A stretch of 64,000 bases of DNA from Acanthaster planci (Eukaryota > Echinodermata > Asteroidea > Valvatida > Acanthasteridae). The stretch is from positions 980,405 to 1,044,404 of the forward strand of contig NW_019091400.1 in assembly GCF_001949145.1 (NCBI RefSeq), in the 5' to 3' direction. Below the pieces are notes generated by a model. It was not told where the DNA came from, ran no database searches, and saw nothing but the letters and a program-made list of their open reading frames with translations. The translations under genes were made by a program, and so were the position numbers. Positions 1 through 10,100 of the stretch are shown here, piece by piece (the stretch's first letter is position 1; the number at the start of each line of letters is the position of its first letter).

Positions 1-16
1 AAAATTTTTCTCATTT

Positions 17-553
17 TTATTCGGACGGGATTTCTACTTTAATTAAATGTTCGACGTCAGCGTTGTATTCAATAATTAATCCAATTTTGTATAAGTCCGC
101 GTCGAGTTTAGTAGCTGAGTCGGGCAATGACTCGTTCTCTCGCACGTGCCTCAGCTTTTTATGCTTGCCGTCTACGAGAACCACGTGATCCATTCCTTCC
201 AACTCGTCACAATTTACGCAGCAGGTGCAGTACGTACAACCAAAACACTCGATACAATTGGCACAGTCGTAACAGTCCTCACAACTGTCCAAGGCATTCG
301 AATTTCTGCAGTCGTATGAATTAAAACAAGTCACGCAATTTATACATCTACTGCAATCGTCGCTGGTGAGGCAGTCATTACATCTGACGCAGTCTTGACA
401 TTCTTGACAATTGCGACATTCTTTACAACCGGTGCATTTGAGTAAACTTTTGGAATTAAAACAACGAGAGCAATCGTACGAATCTATCAAGTCGACCGAA
501 TTACTCGTGTCTTTGCAAAAATAACAATTCACGTTTGTAGTTTGATCTGCCAT
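17..553 (-). CDS. Cysteine-triplet-repeat protein, single exon, family not recognised (giant-virus-like?)
   Basis: A 178-residue uninterrupted ORF (ATG at 553, TAA at 17-19). I do not recognise the family. Residues 10-115 form a regular xxC lattice: 26 of 27 cysteines sit at positions equal to 1 modulo 3 (28, 31, 40, 43, 46, 49 up to 61, then 67-76, 91-115). Where Cys is missing, the same register mostly carries Ser, Thr or Leu (34, 37, 64, 79, 85, 88), as expected for inward-facing residues of a solenoid. The outward positions are mostly polar (Asp, Asn, Glu, Arg, Lys). The C-terminal 60 residues are ordinary and Cys-free. There is no signal peptide, so an intracellular protein is likely. 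Upstream DNA is A-rich with AAAAAATTGA about 29 nt before the ATG. It lies head-to-head with a candidate exon at 1057. Alternatives: a metal-binding or disulfide-rich animal orphan, or sequence from a virus or protist. The ORF is convincing; its function and origin are not known. Confidence 0.75.
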   Translation of the reverse strand: MADQTTNVNCYFCKDTSNSVDLIDSYDCSRCFNSKSLLKCTGCKECRNCQECQDCVRCNDCLTSDDCSRCINCVTCFNSYDCRNSNALDSCEDCYDCANCIECFGCTYCTCCVNCDELEGMDHVVLVDGKHKKLRHVRENESLPDSATKLDADLYKIGLIIEYNADVEHLIKVEIPSE

Positions 554-577
554 TTATTTTTATGTATTTTTATTTTT

Positions 578-590
578 TTTATCAATTTTT
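578..590 (-). promoter_or_regulatory. Mimivirus/CroV-type early promoter-like motif upstream of the Cys-repeat ORF
   Basis: Read on the reverse strand this is AAAAAATTGATAA, followed by A/T-only DNA up to the ATG at 553. AAAATTGA is the published early-gene promoter core of Mimivirus, and AAAAATTGA that of Cafeteria roenbergensis virus. The motif ends about 28 nt from the ATG, closer than is typical in Mimivirus. In such A/T-rich sequence a chance match is plausible, so this is suggestive only. Confidence 0.3.
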
Positions 591-647
591 TCTCGCGAGT
601 TGTTTACAGCCGAGGTCAAAAGGTGAGCGAGAATTCCCCTAGTTTTT

Positions 648-840
648 TGGGTCGATGTACTACCCAGGGGTTTTGATCAAAAACTGGGGGTTCACGACAA
701 TTCCAGGATTTTCCCATTTTTTCCCATTTAAAGGGTTTCGAGGGCTTTTTGGGTCGTATAGGTACCCAAGGGTTTTGAGCAGAAACCGGGCAAAAAGGGG
801 CGTTTGGGCCAGAACTGTCCATTTACATACTACTAGTTTT
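648..840. repeat. Two-copy tandem repeat, 102-bp period
   Basis: The stretch beginning GGGTCGATGTACTACCCAGG near 655 recurs 102 bp later (GGGTCGTATAGGTACCCAAG). The best match covers about 40 bp (GGGTTTTGA, CAAAAACTGG against CAGAAACCGG). Because 102 is divisible by 3, the reverse-strand reading frame repeats the peptide QNPWV-x2-RPKK twice, 34 residues apart, in a 68-residue ORF (616-822). Length and composition do not prove that it is coding. Confidence 0.55.
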
Positions 841-1056
841 CTATGACACAAATACAAAAATATATTGAGCTAAATTAGAAACACTTAAGATTTCGGTGGT
901 GCGCGTCACCAATGGTGCGCTTGTCAGTAACAAATATAACAAAATGTCTTTCTATTCCACTGATCTGCCGAATTCCCCTCCAGGTGCATGTTCTAAGTAC
1001 TTGTTGGGGGTGTTGAAGACAGCACCCCAAACTTATCTGACGCGGCGGCCGCCGCC

Positions 1057-1122
1057 ATGTGGGAACTATTGAGGGCGCCCTTCCATTCTAAACCTAATTA
1101 TGGCGCATCGGCGCGGGGATCG
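1057..1122 (+). CDS. Candidate first coding exon (CpG-rich, strong Kozak) of the dystrophin-like gene
   Basis: GCCGCCGCCATG is an optimal Kozak context inside a CpG-rich block (1040-1120). It opens 22 codons, beginning MWELLRAPF and ending ARGS, and stops at a near-consensus donor, TCG|GTAAGT. The next confident exon on this strand is the WW exon near 3625. The donor leaves phase 0, whereas the preferred acceptor of that exon (3624/3625) needs one carried-over base. So either another exon lies between (for example an open stretch ending at the donor-like GG|GTGAGA near 2308), a different acceptor is used (the WW frame is open back to 3531), or this exon belongs to another transcript. The exon-like structure is clear; the linkage is inferred. 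Confidence 0.4.
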
Positions 1123-1315
1123 GTAAGTTTTGAACAGAACGGTAACTTTTCATCTAGGCCTAGGGGCCTCCATGTAGCTCAATTAGTAGACCAGTAATAG
1201 TACAGTTCACTACCAATTAGGCAATGTTTTGTTGCAATACACCTTGGTACTATTCTCTTCTTATTTGTATCTTGCTGCCAGCTACATTGTACTGTCCAAA
1301 CTCCATCCCTGCAGA

Positions 1316-1355
1316 TAGCCCCACTAGTGTGGCATGGACGCTCACTCCCGCTCGT
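1316..1355. repeat. Dispersed repeat arm, also in the palindrome at 17831-17930
   Basis: TAGCCCCACTAGTGTGGCA and the following GGACGCTCACTCCCGCTC match, with few differences, each arm of the 100-bp palindrome in ERMP1 intron 1. Only one arm is present here, so this is a solo or decayed copy of the same short element. Confidence 0.7.
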
Positions 1356-1578
1356 TCCTTAGCCACACATCCGTATACGCAATTTCGTGTCGGCGTACTG
1401 AAAATTTTTGGTGCACCTACTTATCATCGTGGGCGCAATTTTTTGCACACAGAGATGATCCTGAGCCTCTCTGTTTTCTTAGCGCCATTTATTGAAGGAT
1501 TTCACTCACATTGTTCTGGTATATTCCAGTCTTTTGGCCTTCACCCATTCAATCTCACTGGCTCACTCTCACAGACGC

Positions 1579-1785
1579 TGTCGTTGTTGAACATTACATC
1601 ACTTGACCCCTCATCGTCTTGACGGCTGCTCCACATCAAGACATATCTAAACTGCCACCCAAGTTTTGGAAGAGCCCATTGGTACATGTAGTATCTTATC
1701 GCTCAGTCCATGTATTAGATATGTCTTGACATGGAACAGCCATTGAGACGATGAGGGGTCAAGTGACGTCATGTTCAACGACTTT
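1579..1785. mobile_element. Fold-back element with about 70-bp inverted arms
   Basis: Left arm about 1579-1649 and right arm about 1715-1785 are reverse complements at roughly 85-90 per cent. The shared core includes ACTTGACCCCTCATCGTC and TCAAGACATATCTA. About 65 bp of unrelated spacer separates the arms. There is no coding capacity, so a non-autonomous MITE/fold-back element is the likely explanation. I could not fix a target-site duplication. Confidence 0.75.
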
Positions 1786-3530
1786 GTTTTAAAGATGGCA
1801 ACTTTGAGAGCCTAGCAAGGTAAAAACTTTCATTATTAAGCGTACTTTCTAGAACTCGAGACGAAAGTACTCTGTCATACTCTGTGTGAGTTTGGTTACA
1901 TGTAGAGAAGACAAGGTTTAAATTGCGTCGTAACCATGGTAACGCTATGGGGTTTGGAAATCAAATTGTGGCGAAATGGTTTACACATGTGTCAGAAAGC
2001 TATTAAATCAAATTTTCCCTGTCAGCAAACCTGCTTAAAATGTAGGCTAGGCCTATGGGGCCTACCCCCTAAAAAGTGGGATAACCAAGTTTCACAGCAT
2101 GAGACAGAGTAGGCCTATTTTTGAGAAATGAGTAAAGATTTTTGCCCACCAATTTCTCACTTCCACCCGTTAATTGTTGCTCCGTTCATGCCGTTCGTGT
2201 TTATCAGTCTGCACATGCATCGAACCCACCAATGACCGCGCTTGTTGTTTTCATCGTGGGATCGTCCTGGCTGCTAGTGCTGCTGTGACCTGGAAACACA
2301 CATCGGGTGAGACTCGCAACATGTGCTGCGCCGTGTCTGTATATCTGGGACAAATACAATCATCATTGCATCCTCCAGCCCGAGTTGATTTTATAGAACA
2401 TCCCAGATTTGCCTCCAAAGGCAGCACGTTCAACTCTTCTGTGCATGAATCTGTAAACAAATACTTAACACTCCTGGGAAAGTGGACAATGAGTATGGAA
2501 TTTATTTCTGGCAGCTCAATACTTGATCCTGCATGATCAACCTCGTAGCTGGCTACGAGGTCAACATGTCACACAAATGTCGTACCCACATAACCTGTGT
2601 ATTTTTGATTGGCAGGGTATTCTGCAGTACATGTACATGTAGGTTACTTTCTCTTCAACGTATGTGCCATCTTGTTCAAGGGACGAAAAAAACACAACTG
2701 GGAATGTTGATAGATGTGAGCTCATATTGGAATTTGGAATGAACGCATGATGACTTGGAAGAGCATAAGATTTCAATTGATGTACTGGCTCAGCAATGCG
2801 AGCTCTTTTTGACCCGTAAGCAAGATAGCACATATTACAGTTAAGGTACTCATTTGATGGTGCAGTCTTCCATTGGAAAAAGTATAACTGGTAGCAGTTT
2901 GTCATGTTCTGGCATGGGCAGTTTAGTGAAATGGTTTATGTTAATGTGGTTGTAGAACCTTGATTGGCTCCTTTGTCGATGGTGAAGTGATGAATATTGA
3001 CGTCTATCAGGATTTTCCTGATTTCAGGATTGTTCAGTTGATCTCTTGTTAAATCTGTTAATCCTGAATTTACCATTAAGGTGCTTTTACGTTTAAAAGT
3101 TGATACAAAACATAAGGAACAGGCATTTTAAGAGGTGCCAGGGGAAAACACAAATACCTATGCGGCTCACTAAACCTCAAGTGATTATTTCTGGGATATT
3201 GCATTTTCTCCCAATATCACACCTGAATAGAAGCAAACAGAAATTTGACGCATGAGCTCAGCATAGCCTTTGCCTAATGCACACATTTGTTAGCTCACAC
3301 AGTGAGTTGCCACCATTCGCTGCTATGGAAAAACACTGCCATGGAGGACACTGATGTGGGCTTCATAGTCTTGGTATTTAAGAGGCATGTTACATGTATG
3401 TGACTGTTATTTGTATTAAAATGGAGGGCATATCTAATCCTAGAGGCTTTTAAGAAAAAAAAAGGAATAAAAAAAATATGAAATTTACATATGTGCATGT
3501 ACCGTACGTACATGTGCATGTTCCAAATGA
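1786..3530. other. Presumed first intron or 5' region; no confident exon
   Basis: Open frames here are short and show no recognised similarity. One forward frame (2174-2308) ends at a donor-like GG|GTGAGA in the phase that the WW exon requires, but its peptide resembles nothing I know. No spectrin-repeat exon is visible. Confidence 0.4.
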
Positions 3531-3624
3531 CCTGGACCTTTAAAATTTGTAAAGTCACTTGATGAGAAGTCAAAATATGACAATGAAGTGACAAAGTATA
3601 ACATTCTAAGTTGTTTATGTGCAG

Positions 3625-4149
3625 AAACAGGAAGATCTGATATCCATACATCAAGGAAATTTGTCATGGACAAATTGTGGGAGAAAGCAGTGACCAATAC
3701 TGGCATTCCATATTACATCAAGTAAGTTAAAAATGATGAAACAACCCCTTTTTTCACAAATACATTGTATCAACCCTATTCCCTACCCAGGGTTGCCCAA
3801 CCTGTTTGTTGGGGGGTGATTTAATTTGTACCATGCAAAACAGTCAAGGAAATTTCTCTATTAATTAAAAAATAGGCTGAATATATGCTTTTCCTTCACC
3901 ATAGTGTTACAAAAACTTAATATTAGTATTTCTTTGAACTGTGCACCAACATGTACATGCATGTCTTTCACACGTTTTGACGGAGCATATTCACTTTTGG
4001 TAAGATAACATTTACTGATTGGAATATGCCCAAATTTAACTGCGCTGTTACCGTCATGGAGATTTTTTTGTGTCGTTTTTGCTTTAGCCATATTTCAGAG
4101 AGGACACAATGGGACCACCCAGAGTTTGTCAAAGCGTTATGGATGCTGG
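3625..4149 (+). CDS. DMD-like: WW-domain exons of the dystrophin-like gene
   Basis: Two exons (3625-3721 and 4088-4149). The first carries the first WW tryptophan in KLWEKAV, then GIPYYI. The intron splits the Asn codon of YYIN-H, the same place where human dystrophin exon 62 joins exon 63. The second carries [10 protein letters not shown], with the second tryptophan and the WDHP signature. In the family this domain docks on the PPxY tail of beta-dystroglycan. The frame of the first exon stays open upstream to 3531, so its acceptor is the least certain splice site of the gene. Confidence 0.88.
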
Positions 4150-7100
4150 GTGAGTTAGGCAGTGATATGGGATTCCTGTTCGTGTATCTTCCATTCATTT
4201 TTTTCTGTATTGAATGGTTGGTTGATTGGCCAAAACTAGATCACTGGCATCTACATGTAGATTGATTGAGTCCTAAGAAAGGTGGTAAAATAGCATCTAT
4301 ATACAAATGTTACTGTCTGTGAGCCCGTTCAGTACTATAATTGAGTGTGCTTAACACGAAGAGCAGTGCAGGTCGCTCAAGAACATCACAATGCATGCCT
4401 GAGGTTGACTCTATGAGCATAGCCCTACACTGACTTGTTCACACTCTGAACTAGCTTGGCATCATGGGCTTTGTTTTCAAATTGCCTTTTTTTACTTCTT
4501 GAAATACTAAAGTGGCCCATTTGTCAAACTGGGTCACAGATATTCCAAATGTTAATGAACAGTTGAAAGCTGCAGGTAATTGCATGTAGCTAATTCAATA
4601 ACAAGTAGCAGTGAGAGTATGTGGTACGGTTGTGCAAGGGTGCTCAGTCCACTTGCTGAGACTATCTCTAACCTTGCCAAAATTCTTCAACTCACAGACG
4701 ACCTGGGCAGCATCCAGCTTGCAGAGTACAGGGCAGCCATGAAGCTGAGAATGCTGCAAAAACTCCTCAACTGTAAGCATTCCACCCCCCTCTCCCCCGG
4801 TACTTTAATATCATTCGTATTCAGTCAAGTTAAAGCTCACATCAGATATTCAGAGGCACACGACAAGGGCAGTTTCGTTCCTGATTTCACCTTTTTTCTT
4901 TTTCTTTAGTGGATTTCGTTGACCTGTCAACAATCAATTCAGCTTTTGAGCAGCATGGTTTCCCTTGTCGCAGCGACAGCTTTCTGAGCATTTCTGAGCT
5001 GTACAGCATCATCTATGAGGTGTTCTATATGACGTATTCCCGTAGACACAGTAGCATGGTGAATGTGGAAGCTAGTACAGATGTAGTTGTAAACTGGATA
5101 TTCAATCTGTGTGACATGTGAGTATGAACCTTTGAAATTCAAAACCCAAGTTTTAATACGAGCGATTCACAATAGTGCACCACCAAGAGTTTGCAACACG
5201 TTGCCAATCATAACGCGCGAAATTTGACGACCCTTTCCTAACGCACATTGGGTTCGACAAATTTTACGCATTGCAACTGGCCAACGCGTTGGAAACTTTT
5301 GGTGACGCACTATTGTGAAAGGGCCATATTTCATGGCGCTGCTTAGCATATTATTTTATTCTTACAGAGGTTCCGTGTATTTTCATGAAGAACATGTTAG
5401 TAAGCACAGCAAAAAGCACGGTTACCTTGAAGGAAAAATGTGCTTAACGTAGTGACAAAACGATGGAAGTCTCTTCATGCATGCGCAAGCATAGGCACAA
5501 CCATGTCAAGCACTGCCATGAAAAATGCTTAGCAAAACTATCTGCTACAGTAAGCCTGACTTTTCTGCTATAATCCAGCCACAGTTGATTTTCATGGGGT
5601 TGAAGCCACTTGAGAATTCAAAGAATGTGCTATTTTTGATTTTGGGTGTGTCAGAAATCTTTCATCAAATTCCTACAGGGCCACACCCTAATACATGCGC
5701 ATCTGATCCTCCAAGGCACGTCGATAACCACAAGGTTCCTCAATATCTGCCTCGGTTTATTAGATGTACGTGTATACATATACTTTCATGGATTAAGATG
5801 ACTTTAGGTCATGTACTAAGCACCGTGAGTATCCCTTGTTGTCATCTGGTGTTTAGTCCAATGCACATCATTTTTGAGCCTTTGTTTTCCCGGCAACTTT
5901 GTAAGCCTAAGTTTCAGAGTTCTGAGAAAGGTGACATTTGGTGAACGTACATGTCCATGTTCATTGAAAATGCACATTTACTTGCTTTCAGAATGTTTTG
6001 TACTTTGCCCTGTCATTTCAGGGGTCGCGCTGGATACGTCAAAGTTCTTTCTGCCAAGATATGCACAGTGGCACTCTGTGCAAGCCAACTCACTGAAAAA
6101 TACCAGTGTAAGTAATTTTTGTCTGAACTTATCGTGATGAGCTGCTTTGTTAAAGCAAGTTGCCAAGGAAAGGTCATGGTTTCATGAAGTCCACTTGACC
6201 TCGGAACCTCTTTCCCTGAGCAATCAGCAAAATGAGCAGGAAGTTTTTCATTGTGTTCACGTCTTCAATTTATTTTCAAATTTTTCTAAGTAGGGGGACT
6301 TCTTACGCGTCAGCTTTTTGCTAGCTGTTTTCAGCTTTAATTTTAAGTGGCCACTCACACCCCTAGTGGATTTGAATAAGTACTTAACTTTAAAAACATG
6401 CAAGTCATACAGTTGTAAACAGGTTCCCAGATGAGGCAACATTTTGAATAATGGCATGTCTGTTTTTGGTAATTAGACTGGTACCAGCAACTGGCTGACA
6501 GAGCAGGGGGCATCAGTCGTCACAACATGATAACCTTCCTTCAAGATCTCATTAGGGTATGGGTAAAACTGACGCTGCCTTTATATCTAGGATGGCATAT
6601 TTTTGTATCTTGGACAAGGACTGATAATTCTCAACCTGAACTGTTTTGTAGTTTGGGAAATTTAGTTCAGATTTGTACATTTGTAATTTCATCAATACAC
6701 TGCAGCCAATTCTATTTTTGAAATAAAAACTAAACAAAAGATTATAACCCTGTCAATCCTCAGTAATTCCTCTGTTGGAAGGTTGAGGTCTTTGGGATTA
6801 ATGATATTTTCATCAACGACGTGTTTGGACTAGTTTGACCAGCCAAATAATTGGAGTAGCCCATAAGGGCACAGGGTTTTATATCTTTGTGGTCACTGGA
6901 AAGGCTTTTGACAGCTGTGCTCATTGGTTAACTTACACACTTCTTCAGATTATATCTGATTATCGTACAAAATGACTGGACAGGTCCTGCATCAGATTGC
7001 TGGAGTAACTCCTACTTTTCCTTCCTTTCTTCATCTCTTTGAAGATAACGGAGCTAATCAATGAAAGTGCTTCTTTAGGTAGAAATGCCGTGGCTGCCGT

Positions 7101-10100
7101 CAACAGCTGTTTTGCTACGGTGAGTTCACCGATAAACTTCTGTGCGGTAAACTAAGGCCGTAACCGAAGTCTGTATCTGGCAAGAGTACCTGTCCCCATG
7201 GAAGTCATTAGACGGAAATTATAGCCATTTTCCTTTAAGGCGTATGACTGCAGCCAAAGCCCAGTAATTTGGAGACTTTATAAAATCTGGTTTAACTTGT
7301 AATCTTTTGTACTGTGAAAATATTACAAAACATCCTCAATTTTTTTCTGTGGTACCTAATTCAAAGTGTTTTTACAAGTGATGTTTTAATCGAACAAATC
7401 CTTACAAATGCAGACTCAAGTAAATTTTTCACTGAATCAAGAAATATATTTAAATTGTTAGAGAGTATGACTTTTTAAAATCTTTACTCGTTAGACAAAT
7501 TTGCAGTGGCTGAAAGTTTTTCCAGAACAGGGGACTTAATATATCTCCTGTCCTTTGGCACACTATTTACCTTAGAGCAAATATTTGATTTAGCATCATT
7601 TGTTGACCGGTCTAGGTAATCGGAACCACTGTCTCCCAGGATCGTTACATGAACTGGCTGATGGCTGAACCACAGACTATAGTGTGGTTACCCACAATGC
7701 ACCGCTTGGCAGCCTCTGAGAATAGTAAGTCCAAGGATCTGACCAAATTCTCAACCTTTCAAATTATTTCAATTTTTAAATGCTGTTGATTGTTATTAGT
7801 GGTATTAATTGCCATATGACATTATGTCATAAAAGACTGTCTCAGGTAAGGACTGAATCACAGTTTATGTTCATAAAAACTCAAAAAGGACTAATAAAAA
7901 TACGAGAAAGCAGAAAAACCTGTTTGAATACATAAAAAGGCAATGTCACACTTCATTTTTTTTTTTATGCTAAATGTAGGAAGGGATTAAAGATGATGAA
8001 AATTAAAGAGTTTCAACTCCAAATAACAAACAGTAATCTAGAAAAGCAGATTTTTATAAAACAATCATGGTTTTAACAAAGAAAATCAAACCCATGACCT
8101 ATGGAGTGATCCCAAATAGTTACATTTCCAAGACTGGTAGCGTTGCATACATTAGTAGAATTCCCAACCTTCAAAATTGAGCTGTAGAGATTGTAAGGGT
8201 TTTTTCATTGCCTTAAACCACTTCATGCCGGGGGCATTTATAAATGTCGATTCAGCTGGGCCGGGAATTTTTCATTTTTCTCAGTTTTCAACATTCCTTA
8301 AAAATTCATATCTTCATTTGCTGGACACTAACAACCAGACAAAGGATTGTCAGGTGGTTACTCTAATCTGACAAACAATATCTATTGACTCCGGAGTATT
8401 TCTATACCNAAACAATGACCAACACAAAGGTGGGGGGGTGCTCTCTGTCCCATATCTTGCTTCAAATGTGTATTGCAGCCAGGCCTGCCGCCTGGTAAAA
8501 AGAGCCCCGATTGTGCAGTGTTGCATAATTTTCTTTATTCCTGAAAATGGCACAGTGCACTGCTGATGTCTTTTCAATAGGGGCCAGATTAGCATGCAGC
8601 AATTCTGTGTGGCTCATCACTGCAGCGATGGAACGCTTTATGTCCCGGGTTGTAATCCACAGGCACTGAATGCCACAAACCATGGTATACTGTTTCAAAA
8701 CAAGGCTGGATTCTCTCCACTATTGACAGTGAAAATGTGTTGGTAATTCCCAGCAGCCTTGTCTTTTGTTACAAGGCCCAGTTACCTTCTTCTGATTTCG
8801 GACACCCCAGCTGTGCATATAAAGATTACGTGCCCCGGCTCCCTGACAGCCAGTGGTTAACAGTTGACCTAAAAAGCAAAGACTGGCCATTTTGAGAGCA
8901 CAGTTGGTGAAGTCTTGATAAGATATTTTTGAGAACACACGTTAAAATCCTTACCCAGTTTTCGTTACTGAGTTGAAATACAGATGAATCCACTTCACTT
9001 TGATGTCTAATTTGTATTTCCAAAGGTACATCAGTTCTCAAGTCCAAGATTCAAATCCTGCCTCTCTCAGTTGTTGTTTCGATACCTTATTAGTTTTCAG
9101 CCAGCCGAGGCAGTTCTTTCCTGCAGAAGTTGAGATTCAGAGCTGCGACTAACAGACACTTGAGCTCTCATTAAGAGACTCAGAGAGATACTGAGAGGCC
9201 TGTGCCATATACATGTTTATTACTATTTGAATATTCAATTGACCTTAAAATATTTGAATATTAAATTTTTTTGATTTGAATATTCATTGTGCAATGCAAT
9301 GAAATAAACAGGAAAATGCCCAGTTTTATCTGTAACCAAATTGCTTTTCTCAAGCTTAATCCAATACAAAAGAAATAGTTCTGGTTACCAACTAACCTTA
9401 TAGATGTTTTGTAATGATTGGAATACATGCATATCATTCTGTGTGTCAATAAAAATTATTTCTGAAGGGGCTTGTCAGACCAAAAATTCACTGTACAGCC
9501 AAATATTTGATCAAATTTAGCTTGAATATTCGAATGATCAAATATTCAATCTGACTCAGCCCTAGTACTGAAGTCAGTCAAATTTCTAGCAGGTATTTTG
9601 ATGTAGAAACCAGCAGTAGGACAAACTCTTCTCTTCTTTCCAGTGAGACATGAAGTTAAATGCAACATCTGCAAGATGGTCCCCATCATCGGACTCCGCT
9701 TCAGGTGCATGAAGTGTCTCAACTATGACATGTGCCAGGATTGCTTCTTTGTCGGCATGGCAACCAAGAAACACAAACTCTCCCACCCAACTCAGGAGTA
9801 TGTCTTCGGGGTAAGAGCAAAAAGTGATTTTTCTTACCAGTACGCGCTTTATTAAAGGAATCATGATTTACATCATGGAACACATCAGTCTTTGGGATCC
9901 ATAGAATATTTGGTGTTTAGGATGTTTCCCTTCAATGCTAAATCTTATCAGCATAAATAAGTTCCCCGCCTCATTCTTCACAAGATGACATTCTGTGGGA
10001 CTACAGCTGTCCTGACAGTGCTAAAGCTGTTCATCACAAAAGTTTCTTGGTGTAATTTGGCTTCTGTTTATAAAATCTGGTAACAATTTTTGTTTTCTGA

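Noticed and set aside
127-324. 65-codon forward ORF opposite the Cys-lattice gene
   Set aside because: It is the antisense shadow of the reverse-strand Cys repeat; its composition follows from the repeat on the other strand.
1224-1622. 132-codon forward ORF
   Set aside because: It runs through the dispersed arm at 1316-1355 and into the fold-back element at 1579, so it is repeat-derived with no family resemblance.
2174-2536. 120-codon forward ORF as an extra dystrophin-like exon
   Set aside because: An upstream piece ends at a donor-like site in the right phase, but the peptide has no similarity to the family and no acceptor of matching phase was found. Left as a possibility, not annotated.
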